NCBI RefSeq assembly: GCF_023516595.1
Contig: NZ_JAMGBG010000005.1
Coordinates: 372,001-436,000, forward strand
Direction: 5' to 3'
DNA: 64,000 bases
Origin: Streptomyces neyagawaensis
GTDB lineage: Bacteria > Actinomycetota > Actinomycetes > Streptomycetales > Streptomycetaceae
Shown: in pieces, positions 7,851 to 17,657 of the stretch
How positions within the stretch are numbered: position 1 is the first letter of the stretch
How the letters are laid out: each line of letters starts with the position of its first letter
Made by a program: the position numbers and the translations under genes
The notes under the pieces: model-generated
Database searches by the model: none
What the model saw: the letters and a program-made list of their open reading frames with translations, nothing else
What the model was told of the DNA's origin: nothing

Positions 7851-9569
7851 TTGCCCACCCCGCTCGACCACGAGTTCCTCCGGTCGGCGGCCCGTGCCGC
7901 CGACCGGTGGGCCGCCCCGCTCGCGGCCCGCCCCGACGAGGAGCCCGCCGGTGAGCCCCACCGCGCACTCGCCCGCCGGGTGAAGACCCTGGTCGCGGCC
8001 CACCGGTCCCCGGACTCGGCACTGCACGGCAGCGAGCGCGCCGTCGCCGCCGCGACGACCCACCTCGCCGCCCTGCGGGCCGCGCAGACCACCACCGGCC
8101 TCTTCGCCGGCGGCGACAACGTCCAGTCACCACCGGACTCCGCGTTCACCGTCAACGACGTGTGCGACGCGCATGTCCTCGCCGCCGGCGCGGGACCGGA
8201 CCTGCACGACGTCACGGCGGCACTCGCCGAGATCGCCGGCGCCGCCACGGAGAGCCTCCTGACCGGCGGGGTGCACACCCCGAACCACCGCTGGGAACTG
8301 TGCGCGGCGCTCGCCCGGCTGCACCGGTCGTTCCCCGACCAGCGGCTCCTCGACCGCGTCGAGGAGTGGCTCGCGGAGGGCGTCGACATCGACGGGGACG
8401 GCCAGTACTCGGAACGGAGCGCCATCTACGCGGCCCATGTGTCCAACCCGTCGCTGCTGCTCCTCGCCGATGTCCTCGGCCGCGCCGACCTGTCGGACGC
8501 CGTCGAACGCAACCTCACCACGACCCTGGACCTGATCAGGCCCGACGGCACGGTGGAGACCGTCCACTCGCGACGGCAGGACCAGCACCACCCGTTCCCG
8601 CTGGCGCCCTATCTGCCGCACTACCGGCTGCTCGCGGTCCGCACCGGCCGCGGCGACCTCGCCCGGGCCGCACTCCTGGCGGCATCCGGCGGCATCGACG
8701 ACCCCGACCTGCTCGCGCAGACCCTCCTCACCCCGGACCTGACCCGCGCCCTGCCGGCCCCGGCGGCGGAAACCCTTCCGCGCCACCGGTACCTCACCAC
8801 CGCCGGTCTCGCCGCACGCGCGACGACCACCGCGCACACGGTGCTGTACGGCGGCTCCGACGTGCCCGCGCACCGGCACGTCCGCTCGGGCCTCGCCTGC
8901 AACCCCACCTTCCTGCGCCTCTTCGCCGGCGACGCCGTCCTCGACGCGGTCCGCCTGTCGCGCGGGTTCTTCGACCTGGGGCCCTTCCGCGCCGCCGCCA
9001 TGGAACAGGTCGCCGACCACCGGTACCGGCTCACCGAGACCCTCACCGCCGCCTACTACCAGCCGCTCCCGAAGGAGGACAGGCGCGACGACGGCGGCTA
9101 CCGGCTGGTGGACGAGGGCCGCTTCTCCGCCGCGATGGCGTTCCCCGACCGGCCCCGCGACGAGGTCAGCCACACGACCCGCGTCGAGGTCGACCTGCGG
9201 GAGGACGGCGCCGACCTGCGGATCGACATCAGCGGCCCCCGGGTGCCCTGGTCCCTCGAACTGACCTTCCGGCCGGGCGGCGCCCCCGAGGGCGCCGTAC
9301 CGCTGGGCGAGGGACGCTGGTGCCTGACCACCGGGTCGATGACCTACCGGGCCGGCGACGACGAGATCCGGGTCGAGGCCACCGTCGAGGCGGGCGAACC
9401 GCTCGCCGGGCCCGACCGGAGCGACGTCCTGCGGTACGACCCGGGTCAGGACCACACCGTGGTCGGCGGCACCGACGCCACGACCGGGAACCGCGTGTAC
9501 ATCGGCGGCCTCGGCCCGCACACCCTGACCGTCGCGCTGCGCGCCCACCGGCCCGCCCCCGCCGCATGA
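7851..9569 (+). CDS. Putative heparinase II/III-like polysaccharide lyase
   Basis: A 572-residue protein with no signal peptide. The N-terminal half is helix-rich, as in (alpha/alpha)6 toroid lyases, and carries the motif T-P-N-H-R-W (Asn145-His146-Arg147-Trp148), like the catalytic Asn/His motifs of heparinase-type lyases. A second cluster, GDGQYSERSAIYAAHVSNPSL in part, follows around residue 185. The C-terminal half (about 370 onward) alternates beta-strand-like segments, as in the beta-sandwich domain of those enzymes. The TTG start is supported by AAGGA six bases upstream, overlapping the permease stop. As a cytoplasmic enzyme it would act on oligosaccharides imported by the adjacent ABC system. 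The family call is by fold-like pattern and motif, so activity and substrate are uncertain. Confidence 0.5.
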   Translation: MPTPLDHEFLRSAARAADRWAAPLAARPDEEPAGEPHRALARRVKTLVAAHRSPDSALHGSERAVAAATTHLAALRAAQTTTGLFAGGDNVQSPPDSAFTVNDVCDAHVLAAGAGPDLHDVTAALAEIAGAATESLLTGGVHTPNHRWELCAALARLHRSFPDQRLLDRVEEWLAEGVDIDGDGQYSERSAIYAAHVSNPSLLLLADVLGRADLSDAVERNLTTTLDLIRPDGTVETVHSRRQDQHHPFPLAPYLPHYRLLAVRTGRGDLARAALLAASGGIDDPDLLAQTLLTPDLTRALPAPAAETLPRHRYLTTAGLAARATTTAHTVLYGGSDVPAHRHVRSGLACNPTFLRLFAGDAVLDAVRLSRGFFDLGPFRAAAMEQVADHRYRLTETLTAAYYQPLPKEDRRDDGGYRLVDEGRFSAAMAFPDRPRDEVSHTTRVEVDLREDGADLRIDISGPRVPWSLELTFRPGGAPEGAVPLGEGRWCLTTGSMTYRAGDDEIRVEATVEAGEPLAGPDRSDVLRYDPGQDHTVVGGTDATTGNRVYIGGLGPHTLTVALRAHRPAPAA

Positions 9570-9620
9570 CTCCGACCACCCACGCCATGGCCACCTCCGG
9601 TACGAAGGGCTGATCCACCC

Positions 9621-11462
9621 GTGCGTCCACCCGTGCACCTCCCGCGCCAGCTCGGCTCGCTGCACGACCTCCCGGACTCCCCCGAGGCCTACGACGAGGT
9701 CCTCGCCGACGTCACCGAGCAGGCCCTCGCCCGGCTCACGCCCGAGGGCAACCTCGAACACCCCGACTGCGACGACGACATCGGCGACACCTCCCTCGGC
9801 ATCACCTCATTGCTGGCGCTCGCCTGGCAGCGCACCAAGGACCCCCGGCTCCCCGAGGCCGTCCGCCGCAGCACGGACTTCCACCTGCGCGAGCGCGTCT
9901 ACACCGACGACAACCCCGGCTACCCCAACCTGAGGGTCCGGGGCTCCGGCCTCCCCTACGCCCGATACGTCCTGGCGGCGGGCGCCCACCCCATCGGCGA
10001 CTGGCCGAGCACGGTGTGGTCGCTGCTCCAGGCCGTCAACCTGCTCGACCTCGCCGAAGGACTCCTCGACGACGAGCGGACCGCCGCCCTGCGCGCCATG
10101 GCCCACGGCTACTGGCGCTGGCTGACCGAGGCGACCTTCTTCAACCCGCAGGAGGCCGGCAACCAGGCCATCGGCTGCGTCGTCGGCGGCCTGATGCTCG
10201 CCCGGCACCTGCCCCCGGAGGAGGGCGAGCGGGTCCGGGAGCGGGCGATCGCCCTGTACACCGACGAGATCCGCGCCCACCGGGTTCGCGACCGGGGCGC
10301 GCTCCTGCCACCGGAGCACGGCGGCGCCTACGACAACAACTACGGCCCCATCTCCCTGTCCTTCCTCGCCCAGGCCCACCGGGTGAGCGGCGCGGAGATC
10401 TTCGCCGAGGACGGCGACGCCGTCGCCCGCTACCTCGACGCCCGCCTGACCACCGGCGGCTTCGACTTCGGCGGCCCCCGCTACAGCGAGCAGCACTCCG
10501 GCTTCGAGTCCGTGCTCGGCCTGCGCTACTTCGGCCACCGCGTCGGCGCCGACCTCGGCCGCTACCGGGGCGACACCAGCTGGGGCCGGTACGCGGTCAA
10601 GCCGGACGGCGGGGTCGACGGCCACTTCGCGTGGATGCTGGTCTGGCAGATCCAGGACACCACGCCCTGGCACCGCACGCCGTCCACGCAACCCGTGCGG
10701 CACCAGCTGCGGGCGGGCGGCGTCTCGGTCGCCTTCGACTCGCGGATGACCCCGTCACTGATCGAGGCCGACGGGACGTACCTCCTGCCGGCCGCCGTCA
10801 ACCGTCAGCACGGCTTCGGCCCGGTCGTCGACGGCTTCCTGCTGTGCCGCCCGATGGGCGAGGTCCGTGTCCGCGACGTCCGCACGGACGGACTGGCCGC
10901 CAAGCTCGTCACCAAGCCCGTCGTCACCCGCGACCACGTCCTGCGGCACGTGCGGTCCCTGTACGTCACCGACGGCACCCGGCTGTGGACCGCGGTGGCC
11001 GTCGAACGCCTCCCCGGCGAGCCGTACCTCCTCGCGGGCCTGCCGTACGTGGCGGACGACGGCGACCGGCTGCGCCGTATCGCCGAGGCCGAGGTGGCCT
11101 CCGCGGGCCACCTGCGCCTGACCCACCCGACCGCCGAGGGCCCGGAGTACTTCGACGCCCGCGCCGACACCACCCAGGAGCAGGCCGCCTTCACCCTCGC
11201 CGCCGACCCGCGCGGCTACGGCAACCCCGACGAGGGCTGGTCCCACCTGGTGGCGTCCACGGCCGTCGAGGCGACCCCCGTACCAGGCGGCCCGGACGAC
11301 CTGCACGTCTTCGCGGTCCGCTACGGACCCGGCGATACCTTCCGGGCGTCCTTCGACCGCACCCCGGACGGCCTCACGGTCCGCACGGAGGCGTTCACCG
11401 CCGTCATCGGCGACCCGGCGGGCGACGAACACGGCGAGCCGCTGCTCACCCTGCGCGGCTGA
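9621..11462 (+). CDS. Second (alpha/alpha)6 toroid lyase/hydrolase-like protein of the sugar locus
   Basis: A 613-residue protein without a signal sequence. Its N-terminal two thirds show repeating helical hairpins (for example LGITSLLALAWQRTKDPRL, WSLLQAVNLLDLAEGLLDD) with conserved-looking NPQEAGNQAIG and GAYDNNYGPISLSFL segments that line active sites in (alpha/alpha)6 lyases and unsaturated glucuronyl hydrolases. The C-terminal third (from about 370) looks beta-rich. GAAGGG upstream supports the GTG at 9621. It follows the previous lyase-like gene in the same operon, so the two probably act in sequence on one imported glycan. I do not recognise a named family with confidence. Confidence 0.45.
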   Translation: MRPPVHLPRQLGSLHDLPDSPEAYDEVLADVTEQALARLTPEGNLEHPDCDDDIGDTSLGITSLLALAWQRTKDPRLPEAVRRSTDFHLRERVYTDDNPGYPNLRVRGSGLPYARYVLAAGAHPIGDWPSTVWSLLQAVNLLDLAEGLLDDERTAALRAMAHGYWRWLTEATFFNPQEAGNQAIGCVVGGLMLARHLPPEEGERVRERAIALYTDEIRAHRVRDRGALLPPEHGGAYDNNYGPISLSFLAQAHRVSGAEIFAEDGDAVARYLDARLTTGGFDFGGPRYSEQHSGFESVLGLRYFGHRVGADLGRYRGDTSWGRYAVKPDGGVDGHFAWMLVWQIQDTTPWHRTPSTQPVRHQLRAGGVSVAFDSRMTPSLIEADGTYLLPAAVNRQHGFGPVVDGFLLCRPMGEVRVRDVRTDGLAAKLVTKPVVTRDHVLRHVRSLYVTDGTRLWTAVAVERLPGEPYLLAGLPYVADDGDRLRRIAEAEVASAGHLRLTHPTAEGPEYFDARADTTQEQAAFTLAADPRGYGNPDEGWSHLVASTAVEATPVPGGPDDLHVFAVRYGPGDTFRASFDRTPDGLTVRTEAFTAVIGDPAGDEHGEPLLTLRG

Positions 11463-11475
11463 GCCCCCCCGAACG

Positions 11476-11519
11476 CGAGGGCGGACCCGCCGGTACCTGA
11501 CCCCGGCGGGCCGCCCTCG
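11476..11519. terminator. Bidirectional hairpin terminator between convergent genes
   Basis: CGAGGGCGG (11476-11484) and CCCGCCGG (11486-11493) pair with CCGGCGGG (11503-11510) and CCGCCCTCG (11511-11519), leaving one bulged A and a nine-base loop. The 17-bp stem lies between the end of the sugar operon and the end of the convergent kinase gene. Confidence 0.8.
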
Positions 11520-11549
11520 TCCCGCCTCCCCTCACCGCACGGCCTCCCC

Positions 11550-12212
11550 TCACCGCACCGTCGCGCCGGCCGCCGGCATCGCCGCGGGCGGAACCACCAG
11601 GTCCGCCCGCTCCCGTGTCGCCGCCACCAGGTCGGCGTTGCGCTGGTCCGTGCCCAGCACCCACGCGACCGCCTCGTCGTGCCCCTTGCCGAACTCCTCG
11701 TGCCGGGCGACGAGGCGCCGTACGCGTTCGGTCTCGTCGAGCGCGCAGAACCAGACCTCGTCCAGCCGGGCACGGACGCGGGCCCAGGCCCCCTCCTCCA
11801 GCAGCAGGTAGTTCCCCTCCGTCACGACCAGACGGGCGGCGGGCGGCACGGGGATCGCCCCGGCCAGAGGCTGCTCCAGTGTCCGCTCGAAGCCCGGCGC
11901 GTACACCACGTCGTGCTCGTCGTCGCGCAGCCGCAGCAGCAGGGCCGCGTACCCGGCCGCGTCGAACGTGTCAGGCGCGCCCTTGCGGTCCCGGCGGCCC
12001 AGGCGGTCCAGCTCCACGTCGGCCAGGTGGAAGCCGTCCATCGGCACATGGGCGACCCAGGGCTCCCCGTCGCCGTTGAGCGCCGCGGTCAGCCGCTCGG
12101 CGAGGGTGGTCTTGCCGGCTCCCGGACTGCCGGTGATGCCCAGCAGCGCCCGGCGGCCGGGGCGGACGAGTGAGGCGGCCCGCTCCAGCAGGTCGTCGAA
12201 GGTCAGGGACAT
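11550..12212 (-). CDS. P-loop nucleoside/fructose kinase-family protein
   Basis: A 220-residue kinase of the uridine kinase/pantothenate kinase-like family. Walker A is GITGSPGAGKTT at about residues 25-36, followed by HVPMDGFHLADVELDRLGRRDRKGAPDTFD, where the Asp and His typify this group, and VVTEGNYLLLEE as the strand preceding the lid. The family includes fructose and nucleoside kinases of unproven specificity in actinobacteria. It is monocistronic, convergent to the sugar operon and divergent from an ANTAR-GAF gene. Confidence 0.82.
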   Translation of the reverse strand: MSLTFDDLLERAASLVRPGRRALLGITGSPGAGKTTLAERLTAALNGDGEPWVAHVPMDGFHLADVELDRLGRRDRKGAPDTFDAAGYAALLLRLRDDEHDVVYAPGFERTLEQPLAGAIPVPPAARLVVTEGNYLLLEEGAWARVRARLDEVWFCALDETERVRRLVARHEEFGKGHDEAVAWVLGTDQRNADLVAATRERADLVVPPAAMPAAGATVR

Positions 12213-12239
12213 GCGGACGACGGTAGCCCCATGCGGATT

Positions 12240-12253
12240 GTCCGGGCCCGGAC
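12240..12253. promoter_or_regulatory. 14-bp perfect palindrome in a divergent promoter region
   Basis: GTCCGGGCCCGGAC lies between the divergent P-loop kinase and ANTAR-GAF genes. Nearby, ATGCGGA occurs twice as a direct repeat (12211 and 12231). It is a plausible operator, but GC-rich palindromes arise easily by chance in this genome. Confidence 0.25.
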
Positions 12254-12303
12254 GGGGCAGGCGAGTGGTGCTGTTGCCGAGGACAGGGAAGTGGAAGGTG
12301 ACC

Positions 12304-13182
12304 ATGGAGGAGGAGCGCGAGCCGGGGTCGGTGGGCGACGTCGAGGCGATGCGGGAGGAAGTTGCGCGGCTGCGGGCGGAGGTCCGGCAGCTGCGCACCA
12401 GGATGGGCAGCCGCCCCCTGATCGCCCAGGCCCAGGGCATGCTGCGGGAACGCTACGCGCTGCCCGACGTCGAGACCGCGTTCGCCCTGCTCCAGCGCGC
12501 CTCGCAGCAGCACAACGTCAAGCTGCGCACCCTCGCCGAGGCCGCCGTGAACGCGCCGAGACCCGACGGGCGCGGCACCCTGTGGTTCCCCGGCCGGGCC
12601 CGGCACGCGGAGCCCTCCCTCACCTTCGAGGAGGCACGCGGCCGCCGCACCGGACGCGGCAACCGGAGCGAGGTGCTGACCGCCGTGCTCAGCCAGACCC
12701 TCGCGGTCGTCGGCACCGACATGGGCAACGTCCAGATCGCCGACCGCGCCGAGCGCGGACTGCGCATTGAGCGGCACACGGGCCTCACCGACGACTTCGT
12801 CGACTTCTTCGCGTTCGTCGGCGAGGAGGGCACCTCCTGCGCGTTGGCCGCCCGTGACATCACCCAGGTGACCGTCCGGGACGTGGCGACGCACCCGGTG
12901 TTCACCGACGACGCCCGGCAGGCGATCCTCCTGGCGGGCAGCCGCGCCTGCCACAGCGTGCCCCTGACCGCCGCGTCCGGACTCTGCGTGGGCATGGTCT
13001 CGGCCCATCTCGAACGCCCGCTCCAGGAACTGACCCGCGCTCAGCTCAAGGCCCTGACCGTGGTCGGTGCCGAGGTCGGCGCATGGCTCTCCTGGTACGA
13101 CAGCACCGTCGTCCTGGACGCCCTGGAACACCTCCACGCCCTCGGCCGCGCCCACAGCGGCAGCCGCGTCCGGCGCCGCTGA
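12304..13182 (+). CDS. ANTAR- and GAF-domain regulatory protein (ANTAR first)
   Basis: A 292-residue cytoplasmic protein. After an acidic, coiled-coil-prone start (REEVARLRAEVRQLRTRM), residues about 38-82 (LIAQAQGMLRERYALPDVETAFALLQRAS) match the ANTAR RNA-binding helical bundle used in antitermination. Residues about 115-275 form a GAF-like sensor (VLSQTLAVVGTDMGNVQIAD ... CHSVPLTAASGLCVGMVSAHL). The usual actinobacterial order is GAF then ANTAR, so this inverted order is notable. The start is supported by GGAAGG upstream. The target transcript is unknown. Confidence 0.8.
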   Translation: MEEEREPGSVGDVEAMREEVARLRAEVRQLRTRMGSRPLIAQAQGMLRERYALPDVETAFALLQRASQQHNVKLRTLAEAAVNAPRPDGRGTLWFPGRARHAEPSLTFEEARGRRTGRGNRSEVLTAVLSQTLAVVGTDMGNVQIADRAERGLRIERHTGLTDDFVDFFAFVGEEGTSCALAARDITQVTVRDVATHPVFTDDARQAILLAGSRACHSVPLTAASGLCVGMVSAHLERPLQELTRAQLKALTVVGAEVGAWLSWYDSTVVLDALEHLHALGRAHSGSRVRRR

Positions 13183-13236
13183 CGAATTCCGCGATCTTCG
13201 CCCACTGACTGCCGCCGCACGGGGAACCCCCCTTCC

Positions 13237-13995
13237 ATGACAGAGACCACCGAACCGACGGACCTGGGCCTTCCCCGGCACGTCCGGGCCTGCCTCTTCG
13301 ACCTCGACGGCGTCATCACCCGGACCGCCGTCGTGCACGCCGCGGCCTGGAAGCAGGCGTTCGACGAGTTCCTGCGCCGCCACGACGGCGACTCCTTCCG
13401 CCCCTTCGACCGCGGCAAGGACTACGACGAGTACGTGGACGGACGCCCCCGCGCCGACGGCGTCCGCACCTTCCTCGCCTCCCGCGGCATCCAACTGCCC
13501 GAGGGCAGCCCCGACGACCCGCCGGACGCGGCCACCGTGCACGGCCTCGGCAACCGCAAGAACGACCTGCTCCTCCAGCTCATCCGCACCGACGGCGTCG
13601 AGGCCTACGACGGCACCCTGCGCTACGTCGAGCGGGTCCGCGCCCGGGGGCTGCTGACCGCGGTCGTCTCCTCCAGCGCCAACTGCCGTGACGTCCTGCG
13701 CTCCATCGGCGCCGAGCACCTCTTCGACGTGCGGATCGACGGCGTGGTCGCCGCCGAGCGCGGCCTGCCCGGCAAACCGGCCCCGGACACCTTCCTCGCC
13801 GCCGCCCGCGACCTCGGTGTCGAGCCCGCGGAGGCCGCCGTCTTCGAGGACGCCCTCGCCGGCATGGACGCCGGACGCGCGGGCCGCTTCGGGTACGTCG
13901 TCGGCATCGACCGCGTCGGCCAGGCGGACGCCCTGCGCGCCCATGGCGCCGACGTCGTCGTACCGGATCTGACGGAACTGGGGGACTGGGCGTGA
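13237..13995 (+). CDS. Beta-phosphoglucomutase-family HAD hydrolase
   Basis: A 252-residue HAD enzyme. The nucleophile motif is [11 protein letters not shown] (Asp22 and Asp24), with the substrate-specific cap [14 protein letters not shown], motif [10 protein letters not shown], and motifs [17 protein letters not shown] and [13 protein letters not shown]. The cap and the neighbour fit beta-phosphoglucomutase, which interconverts beta-glucose 1-phosphate and glucose 6-phosphate. The next gene encodes a GH65 phosphorylase that would release beta-glucose 1-phosphate, and their GTGA overlap indicates coupled translation. No strong ribosome-binding site precedes the ATG. Confidence 0.9.
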   Translation: MTETTEPTDLGLPRHVRACLFDLDGVITRTAVVHAAAWKQAFDEFLRRHDGDSFRPFDRGKDYDEYVDGRPRADGVRTFLASRGIQLPEGSPDDPPDAATVHGLGNRKNDLLLQLIRTDGVEAYDGTLRYVERVRARGLLTAVVSSSANCRDVLRSIGAEHLFDVRIDGVVAAERGLPGKPAPDTFLAAARDLGVEPAEAAVFEDALAGMDAGRAGRFGYVVGIDRVGQADALRAHGADVVVPDLTELGDWA

Positions 13996-16352
13996 TCACC
14001 CACCGCTCGTACGGCGTCGCCCCCTGGGCCCTGCGCGAACGGCACCTGAACCTCGACGTCCTGCCGCAGAGCGAATCGGTGTTCGCCCTGTCCAACGGCC
14101 ACATCGGCTGGCGCGGCAACCTCGACGAGGGCGAACCCCACGGCCTGCCCGGCAGCTACCTCAACGGCGTCCACGAGACGCACCCGCTGCCGTACGCGGA
14201 AGCCGGGTACGGCTACCCGGAGTCCGGGCAGACCGTCATCGACGTCACCAACGGCAAGATCGTCCGCCTGCTCGTCGACGACGAGCCATTCGACCTGCGC
14301 TACGGCCGCCTCCGCTCCCACGAACGCGTCCTCGACCTGCGCGAGGGCGTGCTGCGGCGCACCTGCGAGTGGACCTCCCCGGCCGGGACGACCGTCCGCG
14401 TCCGCTCCACCCGCCTCGTCTCCCTCACCCAGCGGGCGATCGCCGCTGTCGCCTACGAGGTCGAGGCCGTGGACAGCGAGGCCCGCGTCGTCGTCCAGTC
14501 GGAACTGGTGGCCAACGAGCAACTCCCGGAACGCGACGGCGATCCCCGGGCGGCCGTCGCCCTGGAGTCACCGCTGGAACCCGAGGAGCACTTCGCGGAC
14601 GGGCCCCGGCTGAGGCTCGTCCACCGCACCCGGCGCACCGGTCTGCGCGTCGGTGCCGCCGCCGACCACCTCGTCACCGCGCCCGGCCCCGTCACCACCA
14701 GCGGCGAGAGCCGGCACGACGTGGCCCGCCTCACCGCGACGACCGTGCTGGAGCCCGGCCAGACCCTGCGGGTGGAGAAGCTCGTCGCCCACGGCTGGTC
14801 CGGCACCCGCTCGCTGCCCGCCGTCGCCGACCAGGTCGACGCCGCGCTGTCCGCCGCCGCGTACGGCGGCTGGCAGGGCCTCGTCGACGAACAGCGCGCC
14901 TACCTGGACGACTTCTGGGCCCGCGCGGACGTCGAGGTCGACGGCGACGAGGAGATCCAGCAGGCCGTGCGGTTCGCCCTGTTCCATGTCCTCCAGGCGG
15001 GCGCCCGCGCCGAGCAGCGAGCCCTGCCCGCCAAGGGCCTCACCGGCTCCGGCTACGACGGGCACGCCTTCTGGGACACCGAGACCTTCGTGCTGCCCCT
15101 GCTCACCTACACCGCGCCCGGCGCGGTCACGGAGGCCCTGCGCTGGCGGCAGAACACCCTGCCCGCCGCTCGCGAGCGGGCAGCCCAACTGGGCCTCAAG
15201 GGGGCCGCGTTCCCGTGGCGGACCATCGACGGCTCGGAGGGCTCCGCGTACTGGCCCGCCGGTACGGCCGCGTTCCACGTCAACGCCGACATCGCCGACG
15301 CCGTGGTCCGCCACATCCTCGTCACCGGTGACACCGACTTCGAACGCGACACCGGCCTCGAACTCCTCGTGGAGACGGCCCGGCTCTGGCGCTCCCTCGG
15401 CCATCACGACCCCCACGGCGCGTTCCACATCGACGGGGTGACCGGCCCGGACGAGTACAGCGCCGTCGTGGACGACAACACGTACACCAACCTCATGGCC
15501 CGCGCGAACCTCCTGGCCGCCGCGGACGCCGCGGAACGCCACCCCGAGCGGGCCGACCGGCTCGGCGTCGACGACGAGGAGAGCGCCGCCTGGCGGGACG
15601 CCGCCCACGCCATGCACATCCCCTACGACCCGGAACTGGGCGTCCACGAGCAGCACGCCGGGTTCACCCGCCACCAGCGCTGGGACTTCAGCGGCACCCG
15701 CGCCGACCAGTACCCGCTGATGCTGCACTTCCCGTACTTCGACCTCTACCGCAAACAGGTCGTCAAACAGGCCGACCTCGTCCTCGCCCTGTACAAGTGC
15801 GGCGACCGCTTCGACGAGGAGCAGGTGGCCCGCGACTTCGCCTACTACGAGCCGCTGACGGTCCGCGACTCCTCGCTGTCCGCCTGCTGCCAGGCGGTCA
15901 TCGCCGCCCAGGTCGGCCATCTCGACCTGGCCTACGACTATCTGACCGAGGCGGCGATGATGGATCTGCGGGACCTGGAGAGCAACACCCGCGACGGACT
16001 GCACATCGCCTCCCTCGCCGGTACCTGGACGGCGCTGGTCGCGGGCTTCGGCGGCATGCGCCACCAGGGGCCGGTCGTGGACTTCGCTCCCCGGCTCCCC
16101 GAGCGGCTGAGCAGGCTCGCCTTCAGCCTCGGACTGCGGGACACCTGCCTGCGCGTCGAGATCAGGCCCCGCCACGTCACGTACGAGCTGGTCGGCGGTG
16201 TCTCCCTGACCATCCGGCACTACGGCGAGCCGGTCGCCCTCGACGGGGAGAAACCCCGGCGGCTCGACATCCCCGCCGCCCGAGAAGCCGGTCCGCCGCC
16301 GGAACAGCCGCCGCACCGGCGCCCCGGTCGGCGCGGCAGGCGCGGAGCCTGA
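13992..16352 (+). CDS. Glycoside hydrolase family 65 disaccharide phosphorylase
   Basis: A 786-residue GH65 protein, the normal length for maltose, trehalose or kojibiose phosphorylases. The N-terminal beta-sandwich (about 1-270) is followed by an (alpha/alpha)6 barrel with [20 protein letters not shown] and the catalytic general acid Glu488 in [17 protein letters not shown]-terminal beta domain completes the fold ([18 protein letters not shown]). It would phosphorolyse an alpha-glucosyl disaccharide to beta-glucose 1-phosphate, which the overlapping mutase gene product could isomerise. Which disaccharide is used cannot be told by eye. A low-complexity Pro/Arg tail ends the protein four bases before the convergent stop of the next gene. 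Confidence 0.92.
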   Translation: MITHRSYGVAPWALRERHLNLDVLPQSESVFALSNGHIGWRGNLDEGEPHGLPGSYLNGVHETHPLPYAEAGYGYPESGQTVIDVTNGKIVRLLVDDEPFDLRYGRLRSHERVLDLREGVLRRTCEWTSPAGTTVRVRSTRLVSLTQRAIAAVAYEVEAVDSEARVVVQSELVANEQLPERDGDPRAAVALESPLEPEEHFADGPRLRLVHRTRRTGLRVGAAADHLVTAPGPVTTSGESRHDVARLTATTVLEPGQTLRVEKLVAHGWSGTRSLPAVADQVDAALSAAAYGGWQGLVDEQRAYLDDFWARADVEVDGDEEIQQAVRFALFHVLQAGARAEQRALPAKGLTGSGYDGHAFWDTETFVLPLLTYTAPGAVTEALRWRQNTLPAARERAAQLGLKGAAFPWRTIDGSEGSAYWPAGTAAFHVNADIADAVVRHILVTGDTDFERDTGLELLVETARLWRSLGHHDPHGAFHIDGVTGPDEYSAVVDDNTYTNLMARANLLAAADAAERHPERADRLGVDDEESAAWRDAAHAMHIPYDPELGVHEQHAGFTRHQRWDFSGTRADQYPLMLHFPYFDLYRKQVVKQADLVLALYKCGDRFDEEQVARDFAYYEPLTVRDSSLSACCQAVIAAQVGHLDLAYDYLTEAAMMDLRDLESNTRDGLHIASLAGTWTALVAGFGGMRHQGPVVDFAPRLPERLSRLAFSLGLRDTCLRVEIRPRHVTYELVGGVSLTIRHYGEPVALDGEKPRRLDIPAAREAGPPPEQPPHRRPGRRGRRGA

Positions 16353-16356
16353 GGGG

Positions 16357-17596
<1,240 letters not shown>

Positions 17597-17657
17597 GTAG
17601 CTTGCTGGGGTGCCGAGTTGAGCGACTCGAAAGAAGGAAAGGCACGGGGGTTCGGTT

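Noticed and set aside
9566..9613. A 15-codon mini-ORF (ATGA overlap) between the two lyase-like genes
   Set aside because: It has no ribosome-binding site of its own and no recognisable peptide; overlaps this short arise by chance.
11971..13944. Long open frame antisense to the ANTAR-GAF and phosphoglucomutase genes
   Set aside because: It covers three recognisable genes on other frames and shows no protein motif.
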